Assembly: GCF_007827815.1 (NCBI RefSeq)
Contig: NZ_VITH01000003.1
Coordinates: 62,001 to 126,000, forward strand
Source of the DNA: Azospirillum brasilense
GTDB taxonomy: Bacteria > Pseudomonadota > Alphaproteobacteria > Azospirillales > Azospirillaceae
Direction of reading: 5' to 3'
DNA: 64,000 nt
A program made the translations under genes and the position numbers. Below are positions 8,032 to 19,221 of the stretch, piece after piece (the stretch's first letter is position 1; each line of letters opens with the position of its first letter). The notes below the pieces were generated by a model. That model was not told the origin of the DNA, did no database searches, and saw nothing but the letters and a program-made list of their open reading frames with translations.

Positions 8032-10905
8032 ATGCTGCCCGCGCCCTATGACCGCCTGCACGCGGCCCTCCGGGAGTTCATGCCGGACGAACGCCTCGTC
8101 ACCGACCCGCTGCGCACGCTGGCCTACGGGACCGACGGCAGCTTCTACCGCCTGATCCCGAAGATCGTCGCCATCGTCGAGGCCGAGGGCGAGGTGGTGC
8201 GGCTGCTCAACCTCTGCCGGGAGCTGAAGACCCCGGTGACCTTCCGCGCCGCCGGCACCAGCCTGTCGGGCCAGGCGGTCACCGATTCGGTCCTGGTTCT
8301 GCTGGGCGACAGCTGGCGCGGCTGCACCATCCCGCCGGGTGCCGCGACGGTGACCCTCCAGCCCGGAGTCATCGGGGCGGAGGCGAACCGCAAGCTGGCC
8401 CCCTTCGGGCGCAAGATCGGTCCGGACCCGGCCTCGATCGCCACCGCCAAGATCGGCGGCATCGCGGCCAACAACGCCAGCGGCATGTGCTGCGGCACCG
8501 CGCAGAACAGCTACCGCACGCTGGCCTCCATGCGGCTGGTGCTGGCCGACGGCACGCTGCTGGACACCGGCGACGCCGCCAGCCGTGACGCCTTCGCGGT
8601 CAGCCACGGCGCCCTGCTGTCCGCCCTGTCCGGTCTGGCCGCCCGCACCCGCGCCGACGAGACCCTGGCGGAGCGCATCCGCAACAAGTTCCGCATCAAG
8701 AACACCACCGGCTACAGCCTGAACGCCCTGGTCGACTTCGAGGAGCCGATCGAGATCCTCCAGCACCTGATGATCGGGTCGGAGGGCACGCTCGGCTTCC
8801 TGTCGGAGATCACCTACAACACGGTGCCGGAACACGCCCACAAGGCGAACGCGCTGCTGATGTACCCAGACATCGGGGAGGCCTGCCGCGCCGTCGCGCT
8901 GATGAAGCCGACGCCGGTCTCGGCCGTGGAGTTGATGGACCGCGCCTCGCTGCGCTCGGTCGAGGGCAAGCCGGGCATGCCGGACTTCATCGGCGGGCTG
9001 GGGCCGGACGCCTCCGCCCTGCTGGTGGAGATCCGCGGCGAGGACGCGGCGGCGCTCGACGCCAACATCGCCGCGGTCAGCGCGGTGATCGCCCAGACCC
9101 AGACCCTGTTCCCGGCGACCTTCACCACCGACGCCAAGCTGGGCGAAAGCTACTGGAAGATCCGCAAGGGCCTGTTCCCGGCGGTCGGCGCCATGCGCAA
9201 GGTCGGCACCACGGTCATCATCGAGGACGTGGCCTACCCGCTCGACCGGCTGGCCGAGGCGACGGTCGAGCTTCAGGCCATGTTCCTGAAGTTCGGCTAC
9301 ACCGAGGCGATCATCTTCGGCCACGCGCTGGAAGGGAACCTGCACTTCGTCTTCACCCAGGCCTTCGACACCGACGAGGAGGTCGACCGCTACCGCCGCT
9401 TCATGGACGCGGTGTGCGATCAGGTGGTGCGCAAGTACGACGGCTCGCTGAAGGCGGAGCACGGCACGGGCCGCAACATGGCGCCTTTCGTTGAGATGGA
9501 GTGGGGTCCGCAGGCCTATGGCCTGATGAAGGAGATCAAGGCGCTGCTCGACCCGCAGGGCCTGCTGAACCCCGGCGTCATCCTGAACGACGACCCGGAG
9601 GCGCATCTCAAGAACCTCAAGGCGATGCCGGCCGCCCACCCGCTGGTGGACACCTGCATCGAGTGCGGATTCTGCGAGCCGACCTGCCCGTCGCACAAGA
9701 TGACGCTCTCCCCCCGCCAGCGCATCGTCGGCTGGCGCGAGATTTCGCGTCTTGAGGCCACGGGTGCCGACGCGGCTCGGCTCGGCGCTCTGCACGAGGC
9801 CTACGATTACCAGGGCATCGACACCTGCGCGGCCTGCGGCCTCTGTTCCACCGCCTGCCCGGTTGGGATCGAGACGGGGCTGCTCATCAAGGCGATCCGC
9901 GGTGACCGGCGCGGGGCGATGGCCCAGGGATTCGGCACCTACGTCGCCGAACACACCGCCGGGGCCTTGTCGGTCGCCCGCACCGGCCTGAAGCTGGCCG
10001 ATCTGGCGAAGCGGACGCTGGGTGACGACACGGCGAACGGGCTGTTCGAGAAGCTGCGCTCCGTAACCGGCCAGCGCCTGCCGCATCTGCCGCGCGCCCT
10101 GCCCACACCGACCAACTTCACGCCGCTGCCTCAGGCCAAGGCGTCTGCCGACGCGCCGACCGTGGTCTATGTGCCGAGCTGCACCAGCCGCAGCATGGGG
10201 CCGGCCGCCAACGACCCGGAGAAGACCCCGCTGCCGGTGAAGGTGGAGGCGCTGTTCCAGAAGGCCGGCTACCGCGTCGCCTATCCGGAGCAGCTGGCCT
10301 CGCTGTGCTGCGGCATGCCGCTGGAGAGCAAGGGGCTCGCCGCCCAGGCCGACGCCAAGGCGGAGGAGATGGTCCGCGCCATCTGGGCGGCCAGCGCCGA
10401 CGGCACGGCCCCGGTGGTCCTGGACACCAGCCCCTGCTCTTTCCGGCTGAAGAAGCACCTGAAGGACGCCGGGCTCCAGGTCCTGGATCTGGTCGAGTTC
10501 ATCCACGACCATCTGCTGGATCGTCTGAATTTCACCAAGCAGACGGAGCCGGTGGTGCTGCACTTGACTTGCTCCACCCGCCGCATGGGGCTGGACGCCA
10601 AGATGAAGGCGGTGGCCGCCGCCTGCGCCACCCAGGTGGTGGTGCCGGAGGATGTCGGCTGCTGCGGCTTCGCCGGCGACAAAGGCTTCACCACGCCGGA
10701 GCTGAACGCCCACGCCCTGCGCCACCTGTCCAAGGACATCCCCGCCGGGGCCAAGGCCGGCTATTCGAACAGCCGGACCTGCGAAATCGGCCTGTCCGAC
10801 CACTCCGGCTTGCCGTACCGTTCCATCGTCTATCTGGTCGATGCCTGCTCGACGCCGAAGGCTCCCGCCACGGCTTCCGCGCGCGCGTCGGAACCCGCGT
10901 TCTGA
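8032..10905 (+). CDS. FAD- and Fe-S-dependent D-lactate dehydrogenase (Dld-II type)
   Basis: A 957-residue respiratory flavoprotein expected to oxidise D-lactate to pyruvate. Order of domains: FAD-binding PCMH domain (about 40-270, with RAAGTSLSGQAVTD and KIGGIAANNASGM), FAD-oxidase C-terminal domain (about 270-530), two ferredoxin motifs (CIECGFCEPTCP and CAACGLCSTACP, about 543-615) and a CCG-type heterodisulfide-reductase-like domain (LCCGMPLES, GCCGFAGDKG). The start at 8032 matches the beginning of the family; GGAGG lies 12 bases upstream. Related proteins of this architecture include Shewanella Dld-II and YdiJ, so a 2-hydroxyacid other than D-lactate cannot be excluded. It heads the lldEFG operon. 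Confidence 0.82.
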   Translation: MLPAPYDRLHAALREFMPDERLVTDPLRTLAYGTDGSFYRLIPKIVAIVEAEGEVVRLLNLCRELKTPVTFRAAGTSLSGQAVTDSVLVLLGDSWRGCTIPPGAATVTLQPGVIGAEANRKLAPFGRKIGPDPASIATAKIGGIAANNASGMCCGTAQNSYRTLASMRLVLADGTLLDTGDAASRDAFAVSHGALLSALSGLAARTRADETLAERIRNKFRIKNTTGYSLNALVDFEEPIEILQHLMIGSEGTLGFLSEITYNTVPEHAHKANALLMYPDIGEACRAVALMKPTPVSAVELMDRASLRSVEGKPGMPDFIGGLGPDASALLVEIRGEDAAALDANIAAVSAVIAQTQTLFPATFTTDAKLGESYWKIRKGLFPAVGAMRKVGTTVIIEDVAYPLDRLAEATVELQAMFLKFGYTEAIIFGHALEGNLHFVFTQAFDTDEEVDRYRRFMDAVCDQVVRKYDGSLKAEHGTGRNMAPFVEMEWGPQAYGLMKEIKALLDPQGLLNPGVILNDDPEAHLKNLKAMPAAHPLVDTCIECGFCEPTCPSHKMTLSPRQRIVGWREISRLEATGADAARLGALHEAYDYQGIDTCAACGLCSTACPVGIETGLLIKAIRGDRRGAMAQGFGTYVAEHTAGALSVARTGLKLADLAKRTLGDDTANGLFEKLRSVTGQRLPHLPRALPTPTNFTPLPQAKASADAPTVVYVPSCTSRSMGPAANDPEKTPLPVKVEALFQKAGYRVAYPEQLASLCCGMPLESKGLAAQADAKAEEMVRAIWAASADGTAPVVLDTSPCSFRLKKHLKDAGLQVLDLVEFIHDHLLDRLNFTKQTEPVVLHLTCSTRRMGLDAKMKAVAAACATQVVVPEDVGCCGFAGDKGFTTPELNAHALRHLSKDIPAGAKAGYSNSRTCEIGLSDHSGLPYRSIVYLVDACSTPKAPATASARASEPAF

Positions 10906-10924
10906 GGCGGGAGGGAGGAAAATC

Positions 10925-11695
10925 ATGAGCCACGACGGCACCATAAGCCGCCCCGCCATCGAGCGGCCGGAAAGCGTCTATTTCTTCGGCACCTGTCTGG
11001 TCGACCTCTTCTACCCGGACGCCGGCATGGCCGGCATGGAGCTGCTGAAGGCGCAGGGCGTCCGCGTCGTCTTCCCGCAGGGCCAGAGCTGCTGCGGCCA
11101 GCCCGCCTACAACTCCGGCTACCGGGAGGAGGCGCTGAAGGTCGCCCGCGCGCAGCTGGACTATTTCCCCGGCGACTGGCCCATCGTCGTGCCGTCGGGG
11201 TCCTGCGCCGGCATGATGAGCAAGCACTGGCCCGACCTGTTCAAGGGCGAGCCGGACGAGGCCCGCGCCCGTCAGGTGGCGTCGCGCGTGTGGGAGCTGA
11301 CCCAGTTCCTCGTCCAGGTCCTCAAGGTCAAGTTCGAGGACCAGGGGCCGCCGGTGAAGATCACGTGGCACGCCTCCTGCCACGCCCAGCGCGAAATGGG
11401 CGTGACCGACGAGCCGAAGACCCTGCTGCGCCAGCTCGCCAACGTCGAGCTGGTCGAGTTGCAGCGGGAGAAGGAATGCTGCGGCTTCGGCGGCACCTTC
11501 GCCGTGCGCCATCCGGAAATCTCTGCGGCGATGGTCGGCGACAAGGTGGCGGACATCGAGAACACTGGGGCCAAGGCCGTGGTGTCCGGCGACTGCGGCT
11601 GCCTGATGAACATCTCCGGCGCGCTGGAGGCTGGCCAAAAGCCGGTCCGTGGCGTCCACATCGCCCAGTTCCTGAAGGAGCGCACCCATGGGTGA
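10925..11695 (+). CDS. lldE: L-lactate utilization protein LldE (Fe-S, CCG domains)
   Basis: First subunit of the LldEFG (LutABC) complex that oxidises L-lactate to pyruvate. The 256 residues carry two CCG modules, with SCCGQPAYNSGY, PSGSCAGMMSKH and ECCGFGGTFAVRHPEIS as cysteine-rich landmarks. ATG 10925 follows GGGAGGGAGG. It lies 19 bases after the D-lactate dehydrogenase and overlaps lldF by 8 bases, so the four genes are co-transcribed and translationally coupled. Confidence 0.93.
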   Translation: MSHDGTISRPAIERPESVYFFGTCLVDLFYPDAGMAGMELLKAQGVRVVFPQGQSCCGQPAYNSGYREEALKVARAQLDYFPGDWPIVVPSGSCAGMMSKHWPDLFKGEPDEARARQVASRVWELTQFLVQVLKVKFEDQGPPVKITWHASCHAQREMGVTDEPKTLLRQLANVELVELQREKECCGFGGTFAVRHPEISAAMVGDKVADIENTGAKAVVSGDCGCLMNISGALEAGQKPVRGVHIAQFLKERTHG

Positions 11696-13112
11696 GAGCA
11701 GCATCAACTTCGCGAAGGCCTCCAGCGCCGCGCTCCAGGATCAGCAGCTCCGCGGCAACTTCCGCCGCGCCATGGACGGGCTGATGTCCAAGCGCGCGGT
11801 GCAGTTCGCCGACACCGCCGAGTGGAACGGGGTCCGCGCGCTCGGCGCCTCGGTCCGCCTGCGCGCCCTGTCCAAGCTGCCGGAACTGCTGGAGAAGCTG
11901 GAAGCCAACTGCACGAAGAACGGCATCCAGGTCCATTGGGCCTCCACCACCGACGAGGCCAACGCCATCGTCCTGTCCATCATGCAGCGCGTGAACGCGA
12001 AGCTGGTGGTCAAGGGCAAGTCGATGGTGTCGGAGGAGATGCACCTCAACGCCTTCCTGGAGAAGCGCGGCATCGAGTGCCTGGAAAGCGACCTCGGCGA
12101 ATACATCGTCCAGCTTGATGAAGCGATGCCCTCGCACATCATCATGCCGGCGATCCACATGAATACAAAGCAGATCGCCCATCTGTTCAAGCAGAAGATC
12201 AAGGAAGCGGAATACACCGAGGACGTGGCCCAGCTCACCGACCTCGCCCGCCGCGTCCTGCGCAAGAAGTTCGCGACCGCCGACGTCGGCATCTCCGGCG
12301 TCAACATGGCGGTGGCGGAGACGGGCACGCTCTGCCTGGTCGAGAACGAGGGCAACGGGCGCATGAGCACCACCGTGCCGCCCGTCCACATCGCCGTCAT
12401 GGGCCTGGAAAAGGTCGTCGAGAAGCTGGAAGACGTGCCGCCGGTCATCAGCCTGCTGACCCGCTCCGCCACCGCCCAGCCGATCACCACCTACGTCAAC
12501 ATGATCTCCAGCCCCCGCAAGGCGGGCGAGAAGGACGGCCCGGACGAGATCCATCTGGTGATCCTCGACAACGGGCGGTCGGGCATCTACGCCGACGAGG
12601 AGCTCCGCAACACGCTGCGCTGCATCCGCTGCGGCGCCTGCATGAACCATTGCCCGGTCTACACCAAGGTCGGCGGCCACGCCTATCAGGCGCCCTACCC
12701 CGGCCCGATCGGCTCGATCCTGATGCCGCAGGTGGAAGGGCTGGAGAAGCGGGGCGAGCTGCCGCACGCCTGCACCATGTGCAACGCCTGCGTCGAGATC
12801 TGCCCGGTCAAGATCCCCATCGTCGAGATCATGGGCCGCCTGCGGTCGGAGGCCGTGCACCCCGGCGACGCGGTGCGGGGCGCCGGCTCGCACGCCAGCA
12901 AGGCGGAGGCGATGGTCTGGAAGGGCTGGTCGATGACCTACGCCTCGCCGCTCGCCTACCAGTTCGCCACGGCGCTTCTGGCCAAGCTGGGCAACGCCGC
13001 GCCGGCCAGCCTGCCGCTGCTCAAGGAGTGGACGAACGTGCGGGCCAAGCCGCGCTTCGCCAACCGCACGCTCCACGCCCTCGCCCGCGAGAAGGGGATT
13101 CCCGATGTCTGA
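11688..13112 (+). CDS. lldF: L-lactate utilization iron-sulfur protein LldF
   Basis: Central Fe-S subunit of LldEFG, 474 residues. An N-terminal LUD domain (about 60-300) is followed by two 4Fe-4S motifs, CIRCGACMNHCPVY (about 309) and CTMCNACVEICPVKIP (about 360), which pass electrons to the respiratory chain. It overlaps both neighbours by 8 bases. Length agrees with LutB proteins (about 475). Confidence 0.95.
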   Translation: MGESSINFAKASSAALQDQQLRGNFRRAMDGLMSKRAVQFADTAEWNGVRALGASVRLRALSKLPELLEKLEANCTKNGIQVHWASTTDEANAIVLSIMQRVNAKLVVKGKSMVSEEMHLNAFLEKRGIECLESDLGEYIVQLDEAMPSHIIMPAIHMNTKQIAHLFKQKIKEAEYTEDVAQLTDLARRVLRKKFATADVGISGVNMAVAETGTLCLVENEGNGRMSTTVPPVHIAVMGLEKVVEKLEDVPPVISLLTRSATAQPITTYVNMISSPRKAGEKDGPDEIHLVILDNGRSGIYADEELRNTLRCIRCGACMNHCPVYTKVGGHAYQAPYPGPIGSILMPQVEGLEKRGELPHACTMCNACVEICPVKIPIVEIMGRLRSEAVHPGDAVRGAGSHASKAEAMVWKGWSMTYASPLAYQFATALLAKLGNAAPASLPLLKEWTNVRAKPRFANRTLHALAREKGIPDV

Positions 13113-13764
13113 GTCCAGAAACGCGATCCTGGGCAAGCTGCGCGCCGGTCGCGACGCCCACCCGCTGACCCCGCCGGAGTCCGACTTCGCCGTCCTGCGC
13201 AACAAGCGCTGGGACGGCGCGGAACGGCTGGAGCGCATCAAGCGCATGATGGAGGCCGTCCACACGGAATTCCTGGAGACGACGGAGGCCGACTGGCCTA
13301 CCGACGTCCAGGCCTTCCTCAAGGCGCAGGGCACCCGCAACCTGCTGTTCGGCCCGGCGACCGAAGCCGGGGGGCGCCTGTCGGCCGAATGGGCGGAGGG
13401 CGGGCCGGAGCTGATCCCCTACGCCGACCGGGTCGAGACTTTCAAGGAACGGCTGTTCGACGGCATCGACGCCGGCATCACCACGACGCTGGGGGCCATC
13501 GCCGACACCGGCAGCCTGATCGTCTGGCCGACGCCGGAGGAGCCGCGGCTGATGTCGCTGGTGCCGCACATGCATCTGGCGCTGCTGCGCGCCGACGCGC
13601 TGTACGACACCTTCTGGCAGGCGATGACCGAGAACCGCTGGGCCGACGGCATGCCGACCAACGCCCTGCTGATCTCCGGCCCATCGAAGACGGCGGACAT
13701 CGAGCAGACGCTGGCCTACGGCGTCCACGGGCCGAAGCGGCTGGTGGTGGTCGTTATCCGCTGA
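13105..13764 (+). CDS. lldG: L-lactate utilization protein LldG (LUD domain)
   Basis: Third LldEFG subunit, 219 residues, a single LUD domain with ITTTLGAIADTGSLIVW and LISGPSKTADIEQTLAYGVHGP as typical landmarks. It begins inside the last codons of lldF and ends the rightward lactate operon; the opposite-strand DUF3108 gene converges on it 28 bases later. No obvious T-tract terminator lies between the two genes. Confidence 0.93.
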   Translation: MSESRNAILGKLRAGRDAHPLTPPESDFAVLRNKRWDGAERLERIKRMMEAVHTEFLETTEADWPTDVQAFLKAQGTRNLLFGPATEAGGRLSAEWAEGGPELIPYADRVETFKERLFDGIDAGITTTLGAIADTGSLIVWPTPEEPRLMSLVPHMHLALLRADALYDTFWQAMTENRWADGMPTNALLISGPSKTADIEQTLAYGVHGPKRLVVVVIR

Positions 13765-13792
13765 CGGCGTCGGCGCTCACGGAAGCAGCGGG

Positions 13793-14587
13793 TCAGAGGC
13801 CGGCCTTCACGCCGACGGTGTGGACCAGCACCGTCATCGTGTCGGTCGGCACCTCCACCGTCACGGGGACGACGCGCCCGCTCTCCGGCGCGCGGGCGAA
13901 CCACACGGTCGCCTTGCGCTCGACCCCTTCGGCGAAGAAGCGGTCCCGGTCGCGGTCGCCCTCGAAGCCGGCCACCGGGCGGACGGTGACCGCGCAGACC
14001 TCCGCCGATCCCGTAGCGATGCGGTAGCGCGACGAGGGCAGGTTGCCCTGGCCCTGCGGCGTCATGATGATGTCGTAGCGGCGGCGCCCGTCATAGACGG
14101 GGTAGCGGCCGCCGCAGCCACCCGCCCGGCTGGCGGTCAGGATCACCGCCGCCCCGGCGCTCAGCGGATCGATGCTGCCTCGGCGGCTGTCCGGCGGCAC
14201 CCGCGCCGCCTTGTCGGGGCTCAGCGGCGGCTCAGCCTCCACGTCCACCCCGTCGGAGCCGAAGGTCAGCGTCATGATGTCCTGCTTGCGGCGCAGGCGG
14301 CGCTCGCCGCGGAAGCGGTCGGGCTGGGCGGTGCCGGCCTCCAGCCGGCCGGCGGATTCGGCGTGGTAGCGGAAGTTGGTGAAGAGGCCAAGCCAGGGCA
14401 CCGCCTCCGCCTCCAGCGCTGCGCGGTAGCGGCTGGCGGCGCCCTCCGCCTCCTCCGTCAGCACGACGCTGCCGCGCGCCAGGGAGACGCCGCCGCCATA
14501 GGCGGCGAAGTCCAGCTCCAGCGTCGCGGCCGATCCAGCCGCCGGCAGAAGACACAGCAAGCCGGCGGTTAGGACAATCCGTTTCAC
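13793..14587 (-). CDS. DUF3108 exported protein
   Basis: A 264-residue protein with an N-terminal signal peptide (hydrophobic LTAGLLCLLPAAGSAA, predicted cleavage after about residue 19). The rest fits the DUF3108 family of periplasmic proteins of unknown function: FAAYGGGVSLARGSV at the start and a C-terminal VWFARAPESGRVVPVTVE strand. The GTG start at 14587 follows GAGG and sits just past the stop of the GNAT gene, which favours it over the longer frame. It is the last gene of a leftward operon. Confidence 0.7.
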   Translation of the reverse strand: MKRIVLTAGLLCLLPAAGSAATLELDFAAYGGGVSLARGSVVLTEEAEGAASRYRAALEAEAVPWLGLFTNFRYHAESAGRLEAGTAQPDRFRGERRLRRKQDIMTLTFGSDGVDVEAEPPLSPDKAARVPPDSRRGSIDPLSAGAAVILTASRAGGCGGRYPVYDGRRRYDIIMTPQGQGNLPSSRYRIATGSAEVCAVTVRPVAGFEGDRDRDRFFAEGVERKATVWFARAPESGRVVPVTVEVPTDTMTVLVHTVGVKAGL

Positions 14588-14597
14588 GGCGAACGCC

Positions 14598-14890
14598 TCA
14601 CGTCGATGGTCCGCCCTCCGCGACGACCAGATCCTGGTATTCGGGGTGGCGCTGGATGTATTTGGCCACGAAGGGGCAGACCGGCACAACCTTCTGCCCG
14701 CTGGAGCGCGCGTCCTCCAGCGCGCCGCGCGCCAGCGCGGAGCCGATGCCCTGCCCGGCCATGCTCTCCGGAACTTCGGTGTGGGTGAAGACGATGGCCC
14801 CGTCGCGCTTTTCGTACTCCACCACCGCGGTGGCGTCGCCCACGGTCAGCTCGTACCGGTTCTTGGCCGCGTTGTTCTTCACGTCCCCGC

Positions 14891-14894
<4 letters not shown>
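14598..14894 (-). CDS. Small GNAT-type N-acetyltransferase (YjdJ/COG2388-like)
   Basis: A 98-residue compact acetyltransferase. The acetyl-CoA loop is MAGQGIGSALARGAL, and the C-terminal VVPVCPFVAKYIQRHPEY is diagnostic of the short YjdJ-like subgroup. The start codon overlaps the stop of the alpha-glucosidase gene (ATGA), so the pair is translationally coupled. The acceptor substrate is unknown. Confidence 0.85.
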
Positions 14895-16519
<1,625 letters not shown>

Positions 16520-16529
16520 GAGCGGGTCC

Positions 16530-17315
16530 TCAGCCGATCAGCAGGGATTCGGCACCGTCGATCCAGACGGGGGTGCCGGTGATGTGCTTCGACCGGTCGG
16601 ACGCCAGGAACAGCGCCAGCTCCGCCACGTCGGCGCTGCTGCCCGGCTTGCCACGGGTCAGCGGAATTTCGCCGTCGGGATATTCGGCGGCCTCCTCGGC
16701 CTCCGCGGTGTTGCGCGCCTGGGTGTTGTCCTGGATCGCGGTGTCGATCATTCCCGGACAGATGGCGTTGACGCGGATGCGGTGCTTGGCCAGTTCCAGC
16801 GCCAGCATCTGGACCATGGCGACCTGCGCCGCCTTGGTGCAGGAATAGGCGGTGGCCCCGGCGTTGCTGAACACCCGCGTTCCGTTGATCGAGGCGGTCA
16901 CCAGCACCGATCCGCCGCCCGCCTTCTTCAGATGCGGCACCGCGTGGTGCAGCGTCAGGTAGGTGCCGCGCAGGTTGATGTTGATGGTGCGGTCCCATTC
17001 CTCCGGAGTCAGCTCGTCGATCGGCGCCCAGACGCCGTTGATGCCGGCGTTGGCGAAGACGATGTCCAGCCGCCCGTACTCCTGGACCAGCCGGTCCACC
17101 GCCCGCTTCACCGCCTCGCTGTCGGCGACGTCGGCGACCAGGGGAATCGCCTTGCCACCCGCCGCGGTGATCTCCTCCGCCGTCTTGCGGATCTCATCCT
17201 CGGTGCGGCTGAGCACGCCGACGCTCGCCCCGGCGCCGGCGAACAGGGTGGCGGACGCCTTGCCGATGCCCGATCCGGCCCCGGTGATGAGGGCGACTTT
17301 TCCGTTCAAATCCAT
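16530..17315 (-). CDS. Short-chain dehydrogenase/reductase (SDR)
   Basis: A 261-residue NAD(P)-dependent oxidoreductase. The cofactor motif is TGAGSGIGKA (about residues 12-21), NAG is at about 90, catalytic Ser lies in VTASINGT and the YSCTK motif supplies Tyr and Lys. The start at 17315 is used because the family begins at LNGKVALITGAG; the upstream extension is shadow. It lies 10 bases before the glucosidase gene. The substrate is not predictable, though a sugar or polyol role would suit the context. Confidence 0.87.
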   Translation of the reverse strand: MDLNGKVALITGAGSGIGKASATLFAGAGASVGVLSRTEDEIRKTAEEITAAGGKAIPLVADVADSEAVKRAVDRLVQEYGRLDIVFANAGINGVWAPIDELTPEEWDRTININLRGTYLTLHHAVPHLKKAGGGSVLVTASINGTRVFSNAGATAYSCTKAAQVAMVQMLALELAKHRIRVNAICPGMIDTAIQDNTQARNTAEAEEAAEYPDGEIPLTRGKPGSSADVAELALFLASDRSKHITGTPVWIDGAESLLIG

Positions 17316-17388
17316 GGTGAAACCGGCTCCGCTGCTTGTGCTGGGACAGCAGAGCCAACCGATGGCGGCCGGGGCGGTTCCCGTGTTT

Positions 17389-18345
17389 CTAAGCACCCAC
17401 GGCGGGCGCGCGGCGGTTCACCAGCCAGATGCCGGCGCAGACCAGCAGCATCGCCGCGGCGAGGCTCACGCTGATCCGCTCGCCCAGCAGCAGGGCGCCG
17501 GACAGCACGCCGAACAGCGGGGTCAGGAAGGTGAAGGCCGACAGGCGGGCCGCCGGGTAGCGGGCCACCAGCCAGAACCAGGCGAGGTAGGAGGCGAAGG
17601 CCACCACCACGATCTGGAAGGCGAGGCAGGCCAGCGCCAGCGGGCCGGGCGCGGTCACCCCCGCCTCGCCCATCAGAAGCGAAGCCACCGGCATCACCGC
17701 CCCGGACACGGCGAGCTGGTAGAACAGCACCTTGGTCGAGCTGGCGCGGACCAGCCGGCTACCCTTGATGACCAGGGTGGTGGCCGCCCACAGCACCGCC
17801 GCGGCCAGCACCATCAGGTCGCCGATCACTTCGCGGTTCGTCGGCAGGCGCAGCCCGTCGGCGAAGGCGACGGCCACCCCGACGAAGGCGCAGGCCAGCC
17901 CGGCCGCCTGGACGCCGCGCATCCGCTCCCCCGGCAGCAGCAGATGCGCACCGACCGACACCAGGAAGGGGGCCGTGTAGAGGAACAGGATGCTGCGCGA
18001 CACCGTGGTGTAGGACAGCCCGGCATAGACCAGCAGGAACTCCCCGGCGAACAGCAGCCCGGCCAGCAGGCCCAGCCCCAGCGTGCCGTCCCGCTCGAAC
18101 AGGCGCATGCCGCGCAGCGCCGCCCAGGCCCACAGCAGGGCCAACGCGCCCAGCGAGCGCAACCCGCCCTGGAGCACCGGCGAGAAGCCGGTCATGGCGA
18201 CCTTGATGGCGACCTGCTGCAGGCCCCAGAGCAGGCAAAGCAGGACCAGCGTGGCGGAGGCGGCGCCGTCCAGCTCCGCGCGGCGTTCGTTGATGGCGAT
18301 GGCGCTCATGATGATGGCCGCGGCGGCGCGGCGGTCCGCCGCCAT
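17389..18345 (-). CDS. EamA/DMT-superfamily membrane exporter
   Basis: About 318 residues with ten hydrophobic segments arranged as two EamA repeats (about 30-150 and 175-310). WGLQQVAIKVAM and WAATTLVIKGSRL are the repeat starts. Members export amino acids, metabolites or drugs; the cargo is unknown here. ATG 18309 is an equally good start because the residues before it are not conserved-looking. It heads the leftward gene run to 13793. Confidence 0.85.
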   Translation of the reverse strand: MAADRRAAAAIIMSAIAINERRAELDGAASATLVLLCLLWGLQQVAIKVAMTGFSPVLQGGLRSLGALALLWAWAALRGMRLFERDGTLGLGLLAGLLFAGEFLLVYAGLSYTTVSRSILFLYTAPFLVSVGAHLLLPGERMRGVQAAGLACAFVGVAVAFADGLRLPTNREVIGDLMVLAAAVLWAATTLVIKGSRLVRASSTKVLFYQLAVSGAVMPVASLLMGEAGVTAPGPLALACLAFQIVVVAFASYLAWFWLVARYPAARLSAFTFLTPLFGVLSGALLLGERISVSLAAAMLLVCAGIWLVNRRAPAVGA

Positions 18346-18612
18346 CCCACCGCACGTCCTCCCCCGTTCATTCTTCCTTCAGCGCGCAGAATGGGGCGCC
18401 ACCGGGAAGCCGGTCAACGAACGCCTGCGAAGGGCAGACCCGCGCGTGGGCGCGCTGGCCCCCTTGGACTTTTGTGCAATGCGGTACGCAGGCATGCCCA
18501 CAATGCGCAGCTCACCGCCGTCCCGTGGTTCATATTGAAAGGGCAATCGATGGCGCCGCTGTTGCGGCGTTCACCTCTTCCACGACAAATCAACACCCGA
18601 AAAGGAACGGAC

Positions 18613-18795
18613 GTGATCCACAAGATCATGGACAAGATCGACCGCGTCATCGCCCAGAAGCGTGAGACCGGCGAGCTTGATGCTTGGCTTTCGAACGGTA
18701 TGGCCCGCCGTTACTGCCAGGAACTGACGGTTTCACAGAAGCACTATTACCCTGCCCTGCTGCTGTACGTGGAACGGCACGCCGGGATCGGTTGA
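18613..18795 (+). CDS. Small hypothetical protein, 60 aa
   Basis: Starts with GTG at 18613 after AAAGGAAC, giving a charged, helical 60-residue protein with DKIDRVIAQKRETGELDAWL and a C-terminal YYPALLLYVERHAG. No membrane segment, no recognised domain. Codon use fits its neighbours. A longer reading from ATG 18550 (81 aa) is possible but lacks a ribosome site. It stands alone between two leftward genes. Confidence 0.6.
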   Translation: MIHKIMDKIDRVIAQKRETGELDAWLSNGMARRYCQELTVSQKHYYPALLLYVERHAGIG

Positions 18796-18846
18796 CACGG
18801 CGCCCATAGTCCGGCCGTCAAGGCGGCGGGCGGCGGGCGGTGGCGT

Positions 18847-19143
18847 TCACTCCGCCGCCCTGGCGACCGGCCCCTCCAGGTCCGACCGGCGGGCGCGCAG
18901 GGTGGCGAGCTTCGCCTCCAGCTTGCGAATCTCCTTGTCGAGCTTCTTCGCGCGCTTGCCGTCCTTCTTTGAGACGGTGCCGCCGCGCGCGGCGATGCGG
19001 GCGTTGATCGCCGCCTTCGTCTCGTCCGGCAGGCGTTTCCAGTGCTTCACCTCGGCGCGGGTGCGGAAGCAGCCCAAGCAGCGGTCCGCCGCGTCGAAGC
19101 GGCAGAGCTTCGTGCAGGGATTGCGGGTGTCGTGTGTGCCCAT
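18847..19143 (-). CDS. DUF1289 domain protein
   Basis: A 98-residue protein. The N-terminal half, with NPCTKLCRF, CLGCFRTRAEVKHW and LPDETKAAINARI, is the short cysteine-rich DUF1289 domain, whose four Cys suggest metal binding. The C-terminal half is a Lys/Arg-rich coiled coil (KLDKEIRKLEAKLATLRARR). The ATG at 19143 is chosen because the domain begins seven residues later; no good ribosome site was seen. Function unknown. Confidence 0.8.
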   Translation of the reverse strand: MGTHDTRNPCTKLCRFDAADRCLGCFRTRAEVKHWKRLPDETKAAINARIAARGGTVSKKDGKRAKKLDKEIRKLEAKLATLRARRSDLEGPVARAAE

Positions 19144-19221
19144 AGCGCCATAGGATGGGTGCTGCGGTGCCGAAGGAAAAGCCCTCGCCACCCCGTCCTG
19201 CGGACGATTCTCAGAAATTGC

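Noticed and set aside
7891..10959. 1022-codon minus-strand open frame opposite the D-lactate dehydrogenase
   Set aside because: Shadow of a gene with clear FAD and Fe-S motifs; no ribosome site or domain of its own.
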